From Nesterenkonia cremea (GTDB lineage Bacteria > Actinomycetota > Actinomycetes > Actinomycetales > Micrococcaceae), in the NCBI RefSeq assembly GCF_014642675.1, contig NZ_BMIS01000005.1:146114-210113 (forward strand): DNA of 64,000 bases, read 5' to 3'. The first letter of the stretch is position 1. The number at the start of each line of letters is the position of its first letter. Positions 36,103 to 46,649 of this stretch are shown piece after piece. Under the pieces are notes generated by a model, which worked only from the letters and a program-made list of their open reading frames with translations, had not been told where the DNA came from and did not search any database. The position numbers and the translations under genes were made by a program.

Positions 36103-36212
36103 GAAAGCGGCAGAGGACTCTCCAGGATCCCTTGTGTGAGCGAAGGGTTTCGCAACGCGCGCCAGCGCGGTGCGCTTCGCGAGCTAAGGAAGGAGAGTTC
36201 TCTGCCGCTTTC
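36103..36212. repeat. MITE-like palindromic element
   Basis: Two 21-bp arms (36103-36123 and 36192-36212) are inverted copies with a single difference that still allows a G-U pair. The 68-nt centre contains further GC-rich inverted sequence (such as CGCGCGCCAGCGCGGTGCGC). It has no open frame and lies in the gap between the aceE stop and the fasR-like gene. It may be a non-autonomous mobile repeat or a REP-like unit, and could also terminate aceE transcription, since the right arm starts only 22 bp past the aceE stop. Confidence 0.6.
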
Positions 36213-36233
36213 GACGATCAGCCCCGAATCAGA

Positions 36234-38975
<2,742 letters not shown>

Positions 38976-39002
38976 GGGTACCTCTTTCAAAAGGGTTTCC
39001 TT

Positions 39003-39043
39003 GAGGCCCCCACCAGGGTCACCGGATGTTGGGGCCTCTTTTT
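39003..39043. terminator. Stem-loop with T-tract in the aceE leader
   Basis: GAGGCCCC (39003-39010) pairs with GGGGCCTC (39031-39038) around a 20-nt loop and is followed by TTTTTC on the plus strand, the form of an intrinsic terminator. No plus-strand gene lies upstream; on the minus strand it would form a hairpin in the 5' leader of aceE, 28 bp before its GTG. Confidence 0.55.
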
Positions 39044-39202
39044 CTTCACGGCAACTCTACCCGGAACGTGCCGGGTTGCACTTCCCGAACAGCGCGCTGT
39101 CCGCGTAACGTATGGGGAGAGCTGGTCACAGTGTGGCCCAGCACTTGTCAACCATGCAGAGACGATCGACCACGCGGGATATTGAGAGAGAGGGAACCTC
39201 TG

Positions 39203-39673
39203 GTGAGTCAGGCTTCAGCTGCCGAGGAACCGGTCAGCGCAGCAGCAGGCCAGAAGTACGATGCGGACGCCAATGTGGTGGACACATCGGACCTGTTGGA
39301 GGAACTGGGGTTCACCAAGGAATTCCTCGTCCAGGAGATCGGCGTGGACGACGACGTCGACGATGAGTTCCGCGATGCCCTCGAGGCCCGTCTGGCCGAG
39401 GAGCTGATCGATGAGGACGAGCAGGAGGTCGTGGACGCGGTCCTGCTGTGGTTCCGCGAGGGTGATGACGATCTCACCGATGCGCTGGTGGACTCGCTGA
39501 CCACTCTGGATGAGGGCGGCGTAGTCTGGCTGCTGACTCCGCGGTCGGGCCGTGAGGGCTATGTGGCTCCCGTCGAGATCCAGGATGCGGCTCCCAACGC
39601 GGGCCTGCACGTGACCTCCTCGGCGGGTGTGAGCGCGAACTGGGCGGCCACCAAGCTGGTCTCCCGCAAGTGA
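39203..39673 (+). CDS. DUF3052 family protein
   Basis: From the GTG at 39203 (AGAGAGGGAA upstream) the protein has 156 residues. It is very acidic in the middle (EIGVDDDVDDEFRDALEAR, then LIDEDEQEVVDAVLLWFREG) and ends with the conserved-looking SAGVSANWAATKLVSRK. It matches DUF3052, an actinobacterial family with no settled function that usually lies between aceE and an ahpE-like gene, as here. Its stop overlaps the next GTG by 4 bp (GTGA), so it is coupled to the peroxiredoxin. A longer frame to 39026 includes non-conserved leader and is rejected. Confidence 0.85.
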   Translation: MSQASAAEEPVSAAAGQKYDADANVVDTSDLLEELGFTKEFLVQEIGVDDDVDDEFRDALEARLAEELIDEDEQEVVDAVLLWFREGDDDLTDALVDSLTTLDEGGVVWLLTPRSGREGYVAPVEIQDAAPNAGLHVTSSAGVSANWAATKLVSRK

Positions 39674-40203
39674 GCACTCCCGGCGTCGGGACGGTCCCCT
39701 CGGGCGCCGGTTCTGCGCAGCCGCTGCCAGTGGGCAGCGCCATGCCGGAGTTCGCCGCACGGAACCAGTACGGGGAGACTGTTCGTTCTGCGGATCTTCA
39801 CGGTGCGGCGTCGTGGGTGATGTTCTATCCCTTCGCCTTCAGCCGAGTCTGCGGCGCTGAGCTGGCTCAGCTGCATGCCCGCTGGTCCGAGGTCGCCGCC
39901 CATGATGTGCGGGTGTTGGCCGTCAGCTGCGATGCGATGCATTCGTTGCGCGCTTACGCCGAGCATCTGCAGGATCAGGCCGGTGCCCAGGGGGAGCCCG
40001 TGGGCTTCGATCTGCTCAGCGACTTCTGGCCCCACGGGGAGATCTCAGCGGCTTTCGGGGCCTTCGACGCCGACCTCGGCGCCTCCCAGCGGGTCAGCTT
40101 CTTCTGCGACGCCGAAGGGCGCATCCGCCATATCCAGCAGGCTGAGCTCTCCGAGGAGCGGGAGCTGGATCAGGCGCTGGAGCTGCTGGCACAGCTGTCC
40201 TGA
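39670..40203 (+). CDS. AhpE-like peroxiredoxin
   Basis: The 177-residue AhpC/TSA-family protein would reduce hydroperoxides. The thioredoxin fold is seen in VMFYPFAFSRVCGAELAQL, with the peroxidatic cysteine at C61. The upstream Thr usual in the PxxTxxC motif is replaced here by Ala-Phe-Ser-Arg-Val, as in some AhpE-type enzymes. Further cysteines occur in LAVSCDAMHSLRAY and SFFCDAEGR, but none at a standard resolving position, so it is probably a 1-Cys type. Its GTG overlaps the stop of the DUF3052 gene. Confidence 0.82.
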   Translation: MSTPGVGTVPSGAGSAQPLPVGSAMPEFAARNQYGETVRSADLHGAASWVMFYPFAFSRVCGAELAQLHARWSEVAAHDVRVLAVSCDAMHSLRAYAEHLQDQAGAQGEPVGFDLLSDFWPHGEISAAFGAFDADLGASQRVSFFCDAEGRIRHIQQAELSEERELDQALELLAQLS

Positions 40204-40291
40204 GCTGGTCTGAGCCTGGCAGGCGTTCCATTATGTGGCCTTTTCTGCGCCGTGGTGCCGCCGGTGATGGGGCAGGTGCAAGAATCGGCTC

Positions 40292-40765
40292 ATGGACAGC
40301 ATGGATCGCGCAATCATCGAGGCCCTGCGCGAGGACGGACGCATCTCGAATGCGGCCCTGGCGCAGAAGGTGGGCCTGACGCCCGGCCCCTGTCTTCGCC
40401 GTGTCCAGCGGCTGGAGGCCGAGGGCACCATCCTGGGCTACTCGGCTGACATCAATCCGGAGGTGCTGGGCCAGTCCTTCGAGGTGGGGCTCTCCGTGGA
40501 CCTCAAATGGGGTGACCGGGAGACCGTCCAGCACTTCGAGGAGACCATGTCCGGCTATGACGAGGTGCTGGAGCTGCTGCGCCAGTTCCGCTCCCCGGAC
40601 TACTATGCACGTGTCGCTGTGGCGGATCTGCAGGCCTATGAGCATTTCCTGACCCATAAGGTGCTGACCATCCCCGGGGTGCAGGACACCGATTCTGCCT
40701 TCCCCATGAAGATCATCAAATCTCCGCGGCCCCACGCGCACGTGTCCCGTTCATTCGACGACTGA
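40292..40765 (+). CDS. Lrp/AsnC-family transcriptional regulator
   Basis: The 157-residue protein has the N-terminal winged helix-turn-helix (MDRAIIEALREDGRISNAALAQKVGLTPGPCLRRVQRLEA, shown here in two abutting parts), then the RAM ligand-binding domain ending FPMKIIKSPR. Such regulators sense amino acids as octamers. The ATG at 40292 lacks a clear Shine-Dalgarno. It lies 37 bp upstream of a CynX-type MFS transporter on the same strand, so it may control that transporter, but the effector is unknown. Confidence 0.88.
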   Translation: MDSMDRAIIEALREDGRISNAALAQKVGLTPGPCLRRVQRLEAEGTILGYSADINPEVLGQSFEVGLSVDLKWGDRETVQHFEETMSGYDEVLELLRQFRSPDYYARVAVADLQAYEHFLTHKVLTIPGVQDTDSAFPMKIIKSPRPHAHVSRSFDD

Positions 40766-40802
40766 GCTGCGCCGCGCCTGAGACCTGATAGAACTGATCC
40801 TC

Positions 40803-42068
40803 GTGACTGAACGAGGATCTGGGCTCCCGCGGCTGCTGCTCATCGCCACTGTGCTGGTGGTGGCGGCCAATCTTCGCCCGGCCATCAGTGCCGTGGGTCC
40901 GCTGCTGGAGCAGGTCCGTGCCGATACGGGGATGAGCCCCTCGCTGCTGGGTCTGCTGGGTGCCATTCCGGTGATCAGCTTCGGCATCGTCTCCCCGTTC
41001 GTCCATCTGCTCTCATCCCGCTGGGGTCTGGAGCGCAGCATCTTCGCCGCCCTGGTGCTGCTGGCCGCCGGAACGGTGCTTCGTTCCCTGCCGCCGGGGC
41101 TGCTCCCTGGTGATGAGGCCCTGGCCGCTCAGATCTCCCTGTTGGTCGGCACAGCGATCCTGAGCCTGGCCATCGGGATCGGCAACGTGTTGGTGCCGGC
41201 AGTGGTCAAGCGCGACTTCCCGGACCGGGTGCCGCTGATGACCGGCCTGTATACGGCCACGATGGCCGGCTTTGCGGCGCTGGCCTCCGGGACTGCTGTT
41301 CCGTTGGCCTCGGCCGTGGGCTGGGAGCTCGGCCTGGGCAGCACCGCTCTGCTCGCCCTGGCGGCCTGCGGACTCTGGAGCACACGCCTGCTGGGCTCCG
41401 CGGAGGGCGCGGGATCAGATGGCGCGCCAGTGAGCGCGGAGCAGGGGAGTGCGGAACCGACGACGCCGGCGGGCCCGGCGGCCGCTGCGGCACCGGCTGC
41501 CTCGATGTGGCGCTCCCCGGTGGCCTGGCAGGTGACGGCCTACTTCGCGCTGCAGTCGGGCATCTTCTATCTGCTGCTGACCTGGTATCCCGCCATCCTG
41601 GGCTATCACGGCCTGGGGGAGGCCTATGCCGGGTGGATGCTCTCGCTCTGGCAGGGCGTGGGTATCGCGGCGAGCCTGCTGGTGGGACCGGTGCTGCAGC
41701 GGGCCAGAGACCAGCGCGCGGTGTCCCTGCTGGTCAGCTGCACCATGATCGTCACCCTGATCGGGATTCTGCTGATGCCCTCCTGGGCGATCCTCTGGAG
41801 TGTGGTGGGCGGATTCTCTACCTCCACCATGCTGCTGCTGGCGCTGACGATGATCTCGCTGCGCGCACGGACCAGCCACCAGGCCGGTCGGCTCTCCGGC
41901 ATGGCCCAGGGCGTGGGCTACCTGTGCGCCGCCGTCGGGCCCCTGCTGGCTGGGACCGTCTTCGACCTGACCGGGTCATGGAATCCGGTGATCTACGGAC
42001 TCATGGCCGCTGTGGGGCTGCTGGCTGTGGCAGGCCTGCTGGCCGGCCGCACGGTCTACACGCACTGA
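40803..42068 (+). CDS. MFS transporter, CynX/NimT-like
   Basis: The 421-residue protein has about 12 TM segments and opens with LLLIATVLVVAANLRPAISAVGPLL, the N-terminal pattern of the CynX/NimT (cyanate, nitroimidazole) branch. A non-conserved Ala/Pro-rich cytoplasmic loop of about 30 residues separates the two halves. The start is GTG at 40803, 37 bp after the Lrp-type regulator gene, which suggests shared control. The substrate is not predictable. Confidence 0.82.
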   Translation: MTERGSGLPRLLLIATVLVVAANLRPAISAVGPLLEQVRADTGMSPSLLGLLGAIPVISFGIVSPFVHLLSSRWGLERSIFAALVLLAAGTVLRSLPPGLLPGDEALAAQISLLVGTAILSLAIGIGNVLVPAVVKRDFPDRVPLMTGLYTATMAGFAALASGTAVPLASAVGWELGLGSTALLALAACGLWSTRLLGSAEGAGSDGAPVSAEQGSAEPTTPAGPAAAAAPAASMWRSPVAWQVTAYFALQSGIFYLLLTWYPAILGYHGLGEAYAGWMLSLWQGVGIAASLLVGPVLQRARDQRAVSLLVSCTMIVTLIGILLMPSWAILWSVVGGFSTSTMLLLALTMISLRARTSHQAGRLSGMAQGVGYLCAAVGPLLAGTVFDLTGSWNPVIYGLMAAVGLLAVAGLLAGRTVYTH

Positions 42069-42098
42069 GGTCCGTGCGGCCGCGGGCGGAGTGGTGGT

Positions 42099-42716
42099 TC
42101 AGCGGATGCCGTGGAGGATGAGGTCGACGATCTGCCCGGCCAGCTCCTCGATCTCCTCGGCGCTCTGATCAGCGCGCGGGCGGAACCAGTTGTCCACGGC
42201 GTTGATGCTGCTCAGCAGGGTGCGGGCCATCAGAGCAGGGTCGGCGTCACGGAAGCTGCCCTCGGCGATGCCCTCCTCGATCACAGCGCGGAAGAGCGCC
42301 TCGAACTGGCTGCGCTGCTCGTTGAGGCGGTCCAGTGCCTCCCGCTGCCGCGGCTTCACCGCCGCGGAGTTCTGTTCGCGCACCGCCTGGTGGATCACGT
42401 GGTGATACCCCAGGAAGGTCATGATGTTGACCAGATGCGCCACCGACATGGCGCGCAGCCGTTCAGCCGGACTGGCGGAGTCCTGGGCGTGGGGCTGGAC
42501 CTTCTCCTCGGCCCGTTCCATGCCGCGCTCGTAGACGGCCAGCAGGATGTCCAGCTTGGAACGGAAGTGATAGTAGATCAGACCTTTGGTGGCGCCGATG
42601 CTCTGAGCGACGTCGTCGATGGTGGTCTCACGGAAGCCATGGAGCATGAAGGCATCGGCAGCCGCATCCAGAATGCGCTCTCGTGACTTCTGTGTCCGCT
42701 CCGGTTCCGGTGCCAC
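42099..42716 (-). CDS. TetR-family transcriptional regulator
   Basis: From the GTG at 42716 (GGAGCGGAGGG just upstream) the protein has 205 residues. The N-terminal TetR domain reads RERILDAAADAFMLHGFRET, then TIDDVAQSIGATKGLIYYHF and RSKLDILLAVYERG. The C-terminal ligand domain is of the type found in regulators of acyl-CoA metabolism. It lies 80 bp downstream of the thiolase gene on the same strand and is the best local candidate for control of the thiolase/ligase/SDR cluster. The start at 42842 is rejected: the extra 42 residues are low in family character. Confidence 0.88.
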   Translation of the reverse strand: MAPEPERTQKSRERILDAAADAFMLHGFRETTIDDVAQSIGATKGLIYYHFRSKLDILLAVYERGMERAEEKVQPHAQDSASPAERLRAMSVAHLVNIMTFLGYHHVIHQAVREQNSAAVKPRQREALDRLNEQRSQFEALFRAVIEEGIAEGSFRDADPALMARTLLSSINAVDNWFRPRADQSAEEIEELAGQIVDLILHGIR

Positions 42717-42796
42717 GCGCCCTCCGCTCCTGTCCTGGGATGTCCGAAAGTCAGGATACGGGACCGCGCGCTCCGGCGCCGGACGGTGACTCCGCC

Positions 42797-43936
42797 TCAC
42801 AGTTCGAAGAGCCCGGCCGCTCCCATGCCTCCTCCCACGCACATGGTCACCACCACGTAGCGGGCCTGGCGGCGCCGCCCTTCGCGCAGCGCGTGGCTGA
42901 CCATCCGTGCTCCACTCATCCCATAGGGATGGCCCACTGAGATGGCTCCACCGTTGACGTTGTAGCGATCAGGATCGATGCCCAGACGGTCTCGGCAGTA
43001 GAGGGCCTGGGAGGCGAAGGCCTCATTGAGCTCCCAGAGGTCGATATCCTCCACGCTCAGCCCGTGCTGCCTGAGCAGCTTGGGGACCGCGAAGACCGGC
43101 CCGATCCCCATCTCATCGGGCTCACAGCCGGCCACGGCCATGCCGCGATATGTGCCCATCGGCTCCAGGCCGCGACGCGAAGCCTCGGCGGCCTCCATGA
43201 GCACCACTGCGGCGGCGCCGTCGGAGAGTTGGGAGGCGTTACCCGCGGTGATCGTGGGAGAGCGGTCCTCTGATCCCGGCAGCACCGGGGTCAGTCCCGC
43301 GAGCCCCTCGGCGGTGGTGGAGGGGCGGTTTCCCTCATCCAGTTCCTGGCCGTCGAAGGCGACGATCTCCTCTGCGAAGAGGCCTCGTTCCTGAGCGGCG
43401 GCCGTGCGGCGTTGGGACTCCAAGGCGTACTCGTCCTGGGCCTGACGTGAGATGCCGTATCGCTGGGCCACGATCTCTGCTGTCTCCAGCATGGAGATAT
43501 AGATGCTGTGCCCGTGCTGCTCAAGCCACGGATCCTTCGCACGGAAGCGGTTGAGGTGTTCGTTCTGGACCAGAGAGATGGACTCCACGCCGCCCCCAAT
43601 GGTGATGTCCATGCCATCGGCGGTGATCTCCTTGGCGGCGGTGGCGATGGCCATGAGCCCCGAGGCGCATTGACGGTCCAGTGTCATCCCGGGGACAGAG
43701 ACCGGAAGCCCGGCGCGCAGACCCGCCTGCCGGGCCGTGTTCAGCCCGGAGGCTCCCTCAGGCAGTGCGCAGCCGAGGATCAGGTCTTCGATCTCCTCCC
43801 CGGAGAGGCCCGCGCGCTGAACGGCGGCGTCCACGGCATGGGCGGCCAGCTCCTGGGGCTGAATCTCGGCGAAGGCTCCCTTATAGGCCTTGCCGATGGG
43901 GGTGCGGGCAGCAGAGACGATGACGGCTTCACGCAT
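42797..43936 (-). CDS. Thiolase (acetyl-CoA C-acyltransferase)
   Basis: The 379-residue enzyme is probably degradative, cleaving 3-ketoacyl-CoA. It has the acyl-accepting Cys in [12 protein letters not shown], the GGGVESIS segment, His in [17 protein letters not shown] and the C-terminal Cys in [16 protein letters not shown]. The ATG at 43936 has an excellent AAGGAGG site and overlaps the end of the CoA ligase gene by 8 bp, so the genes are coupled. With the ligase and SDR it forms an acyl-CoA breakdown route lacking an acyl-CoA dehydrogenase in this window. Confidence 0.92.
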   Translation of the reverse strand: MREAVIVSAARTPIGKAYKGAFAEIQPQELAAHAVDAAVQRAGLSGEEIEDLILGCALPEGASGLNTARQAGLRAGLPVSVPGMTLDRQCASGLMAIATAAKEITADGMDITIGGGVESISLVQNEHLNRFRAKDPWLEQHGHSIYISMLETAEIVAQRYGISRQAQDEYALESQRRTAAAQERGLFAEEIVAFDGQELDEGNRPSTTAEGLAGLTPVLPGSEDRSPTITAGNASQLSDGAAAVVLMEAAEASRRGLEPMGTYRGMAVAGCEPDEMGIGPVFAVPKLLRQHGLSVEDIDLWELNEAFASQALYCRDRLGIDPDRYNVNGGAISVGHPYGMSGARMVSHALREGRRRQARYVVVTMCVGGGMGAAGLFEL

Positions 43937-45461
43937 AGTGGACCTCCTTGGGTTCGGTGGGGATTCCCTCAGGGGAGAGGCGCTCACGCCGCAGGGCGGC
44001 GCGGCGGACCTTGCCGGCCTCATCGCGCAGCGAGGTCTGCACGAACTCGATGCTCGTGGGCCGCTTATGCCGGGACAGTCGTGACGTCAGGAATTCCTGG
44101 AGCTGCTCGGTGCTGAGGCTGTAGGTGTTCTGACCGGGGGTGCTGAGCTGCACGATGGCGTGGACGCTGCTGCCCAGATCATCCTCCGGCAGCCCGATGA
44201 CTGCGGCGGAGAGGACCTCAGGATGTTCGGTCAGAGCGCTTTCCACCTCGGCGGGGTAGACGTTGACCCCTCCTACGGTGATCATGTCGGATCGCCGATC
44301 ATGCAGGTAGAGGTAGCCGTCGGTGTCGAACTCTCCGATATCTCCCAGAGTCGACCAGCCGTCCACTTCCTTCAGCTCTGCACCGATATATCGGAAGGCC
44401 GGAGGAGAGCCCGGGCTGACTCGCATGTACACGTCGCCTGGAATCCCCGGTTCGGTGATCTCTGCGCACTGATCGTCGAAGAGCGTGATCTCACCCCAGC
44501 GGGGGCGGCCCACTGAGCCGCGGTGGGCGCTCCATTCTGTGCCGCTGAGGGTGCATCCGGCCTGTGCCTCCGTCCCTCCATAGAGCTCCCAGATGCGCTC
44601 GCCGCCCAGCCAGCTGATCCATTCCTCCTTCAGCCAGGCCGGGCAGGGCTCGGCGCAGTGCCACAGCTGGCCCAGGCTGGTGAGGTCGTAGCTCAGCCGC
44701 TGGTGCTCCGGCAGGGAGGAGATGCGCCGCATCATCGTAGGCACCAGATAGGCCCAGGTGATCCTGTGGCGTTCGATCTGCTCCAGGACGGCCTCCGGAT
44801 CGAACCGCTCCAGCAGGGTCACCTCTGCGCCGTGGAACAGTGCGGTCATCGTCGTGGCGAAGGGCGCATTGTGATGCAGCGGAGCCGTCATGAGGAACCG
44901 GTCCTCCCCACTGATCTGCCAGGCTTCTGCGTCGAAGGCGGGGAGCTCCGCGGGCTGTCCGCAGAGGATGATCTTCGGCCGGCCCGTGGATCCCCCGGAG
45001 GTGGGCGCCTTCCAGGAGGGGGAGATGACGGTGGGGAGCTGCGCGGCGTCGTCGGTGCCCAGCTGATCTACAGCGGAGGTGGGGTGATCCCCGGGGAGTT
45101 CCGCGGTGGACTGGGCGTCCTGGGTGACGACCAGGGCAGGGGTGGTCAGCTCCAGGATGGCAGCCAGTTCAGAGGGTGCCAGTGAGGTGGACAGCGGCTG
45201 GGGGACGGCTCCCACCTGATAGCAGGCGAAGGCGGCGGTGACGATATCGACGCCGTCCCGCAGCAGCAGTGAGACGAAGTCGCCGTGCCCGACGCCGCGC
45301 TGGTGCATGCCCTGGGCCAGGGACCTGGTCGCGCGGGCCATCTCGGCCCAGCTGCGCTCGCGGTCTCCGCAGCGCAGGGCGATGCTGGAGGGTGAGTGTT
45401 CGGCATGTGCAGAGGGAAGGTCCCGGAGCGGGAATCCCACCGGTGGGTGAAAGGTGCTCAT
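43929..45461 (-). CDS. AMP-forming acyl-CoA ligase
   Basis: The 510-residue member of the ANL family activates a carboxylic acid to its CoA ester via an acyl-AMP. It has the P-loop [11 protein letters not shown], the ELYGGTEAQ motif A5 and [20 protein letters not shown] at the hinge, and the catalytic Lys in [15 protein letters not shown]. Together with the thiolase and SDR it suggests use of a particular acid, possibly branched, aromatic or steroid-derived; the sequence does not decide this. It is 13 bp downstream of the SDR gene. Confidence 0.9.
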   Translation of the reverse strand: MSTFHPPVGFPLRDLPSAHAEHSPSSIALRCGDRERSWAEMARATRSLAQGMHQRGVGHGDFVSLLLRDGVDIVTAAFACYQVGAVPQPLSTSLAPSELAAILELTTPALVVTQDAQSTAELPGDHPTSAVDQLGTDDAAQLPTVISPSWKAPTSGGSTGRPKIILCGQPAELPAFDAEAWQISGEDRFLMTAPLHHNAPFATTMTALFHGAEVTLLERFDPEAVLEQIERHRITWAYLVPTMMRRISSLPEHQRLSYDLTSLGQLWHCAEPCPAWLKEEWISWLGGERIWELYGGTEAQAGCTLSGTEWSAHRGSVGRPRWGEITLFDDQCAEITEPGIPGDVYMRVSPGSPPAFRYIGAELKEVDGWSTLGDIGEFDTDGYLYLHDRRSDMITVGGVNVYPAEVESALTEHPEVLSAAVIGLPEDDLGSSVHAIVQLSTPGQNTYSLSTEQLQEFLTSRLSRHKRPTSIEFVQTSLRDEAGKVRRAALRRERLSPEGIPTEPKEVHYA

Positions 45462-45474
45462 CAGCGCACTCCTC

Positions 45475-46344
45475 TCAGGCCTGGGCGGCCAGGGCGGTGT
45501 AGCGGTGGGTCTGGTCGAAGGCGGAGCCGGTCACCGTGGTCTCGCGCATATCGGTGATCTTCTCCCACCGGGCGGCGACCATCTCCGGGGTGCGTTCTGC
45601 CTTCGGCAGATAGATGCCCCGAGACTCCGACATCTGGGAGACGGCGAAGACACCGGCGCCGGCGCCCAGGATGGTCTTGGTGGGTGCGTGCTCCGAGACC
45701 AGATGCAGCGCTCCGGGGGAGATGGTATCCGGAGCGAGGGCGGCCAGCGTCTCGGCATCGAGCAGGTCCTCAGTCATCTGTGTGGCGGCTGTCGGTGCCA
45801 GGGCATTGACGCGGATCCCCTTGCGCTCGCCTTCGATGGCCAGGACATTCATCAGCCCGACCACGGCGGCCTTGGCCGCCCCGTAGTTGGCCTGGCCGAA
45901 GTTTCCGTAGATCCCGGAGGCGGAGGTGGTCATCAGCAGGCGGCCGTAGCGTTGCTCGAGCATATGCGGCCATACCGCCTGGGTGCAGTGGACTGAGCCC
46001 ATCAGGTGGACGTCCAGGACTTTGCGGAAGTCGCTGAGGTCCATCTTGGCGAACGACTTATCGCGGAGGATCCCTGCGTTGTTGATCAGGATTTCGATGC
46101 GGCCGCTGTGCTCCAAAGCGAGTGCGGCCAGTGCTCCGGCCGCCTCGGGGTCGGTGACATCGGAAGAGTCGGCGACTGCGCTGCCGCCCAGGGAGCGGAT
46201 CTCCTGGACCACCTCTTCGGCGCCTCCCATGTCATTGACCACCACATGGGCGCCCCGTTCTGCGAGGGCGAGGGCGTGGGCACGTCCCAAGCCTCCTCCT
46301 GCGCCGGTGATGATCGCGGTCTGTCCGTGGAATTCGACGGTCAT
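45475..46344 (-). CDS. SDR-family 3-hydroxyacyl-CoA dehydrogenase-like oxidoreductase
   Basis: The 289-residue short-chain dehydrogenase has the cofactor motif TGAGGGLGRAHALALAERGA, NNAG, the catalytic Ser in MTTSASGIYG and YGAAKAA (Tyr and Lys). The length and the SDVTDPEAAGAL and GAGAGVFAVSQMSESRGI segments recall the dehydrogenase domain of peroxisomal multifunctional enzyme 2 (17-beta-HSD4 type), which acts on 3-hydroxyacyl-CoA. It is the first gene of the SDR-ligase-thiolase operon, whose promoter region contains an inverted repeat and is shared with the divergent symporter. Confidence 0.88.
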   Translation of the reverse strand: MTVEFHGQTAIITGAGGGLGRAHALALAERGAHVVVNDMGGAEEVVQEIRSLGGSAVADSSDVTDPEAAGALAALALEHSGRIEILINNAGILRDKSFAKMDLSDFRKVLDVHLMGSVHCTQAVWPHMLEQRYGRLLMTTSASGIYGNFGQANYGAAKAAVVGLMNVLAIEGERKGIRVNALAPTAATQMTEDLLDAETLAALAPDTISPGALHLVSEHAPTKTILGAGAGVFAVSQMSESRGIYLPKAERTPEMVAARWEKITDMRETTVTGSAFDQTHRYTALAAQA

Positions 46345-46388
46345 GGGTGGAACCTCTCTGTTGAGCGGGTGTGACCTATTGCATTTAC

Positions 46389-46402
46389 ATACTACCCAGT
46401 AT
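46389..46402. promoter_or_regulatory. Candidate TetR operator in the divergent SDR/symporter promoter
   Basis: The inverted repeat ATACT-ACCC-AGTAT lies in the only A/T-rich stretch of the 134-bp gap. A TTGCAT box at 46379-46384 and TATTGT at 46403-46408 (18-bp spacer) bracket it on the plus strand, so a bound repressor would block both directions. The TetR gene at 42099-42716 is the obvious local candidate. Confidence 0.4.
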
Positions 46403-46478
46403 TATTGTTATGGCCATCACGTGAGTCAAGGCAGTCATCTGCTGCGGAGAGACGTGGCTTCTCAGAGAGGAACATCCA

Positions 46479-46649
46479 ATGGCGATCACACTCTTGGTCT
46501 GGCTGGCGGCGATCATCGCCGGAGTCACCATCGGCACTGTGCTGTGCTGGCGCATCGAGCGCTCCGGCGTAGAACGCTGGGGTGCCAGCGGTCGGCTCTA
46601 TGGAACCGGACGCAGCGAGGCCGAGCTGCAGGCAGGAGAGGCATCATGA
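46479..46649 (+). CDS. Small single-TM protein upstream of sodium:solute symporter
   Basis: The protein has 56 residues from the ATG at 46479 (AGAGAGGAAC upstream). One TM segment (about residues 3-22, TLLVWLAAIIAGVTIGTVLC) is followed by a charged cytoplasmic stretch of about 34 residues. Its TGA overlaps the symporter ATG (ATGA), which implies coupled synthesis. It resembles in layout the small subunits that accompany some sodium:solute symporters, but it does not look like DUF4212. No family is recognised; a role as assembly or regulatory partner is inferred. Confidence 0.75.
   Translation: MAITLLVWLAAIIAGVTIGTVLCWRIERSGVERWGASGRLYGTGRSEAELQAGEAS

Noticed and set aside
39050..39090. TAGAGT as the aceE -10 box
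   Set aside because: The matching -35 box has a 15-bp spacer and poor sequence, so the promoter was not listed.
39026..39202. Longer start for the DUF3052 protein
   Set aside because: The added residues are not family-like, and GTG 39203 has a ribosome site at the right distance.
40204..40291. Possible tRNA gene in the gap before the Lrp gene
   Set aside because: No cloverleaf with acceptor, TTC-loop and anticodon arms could be formed; no tRNA was found elsewhere either.
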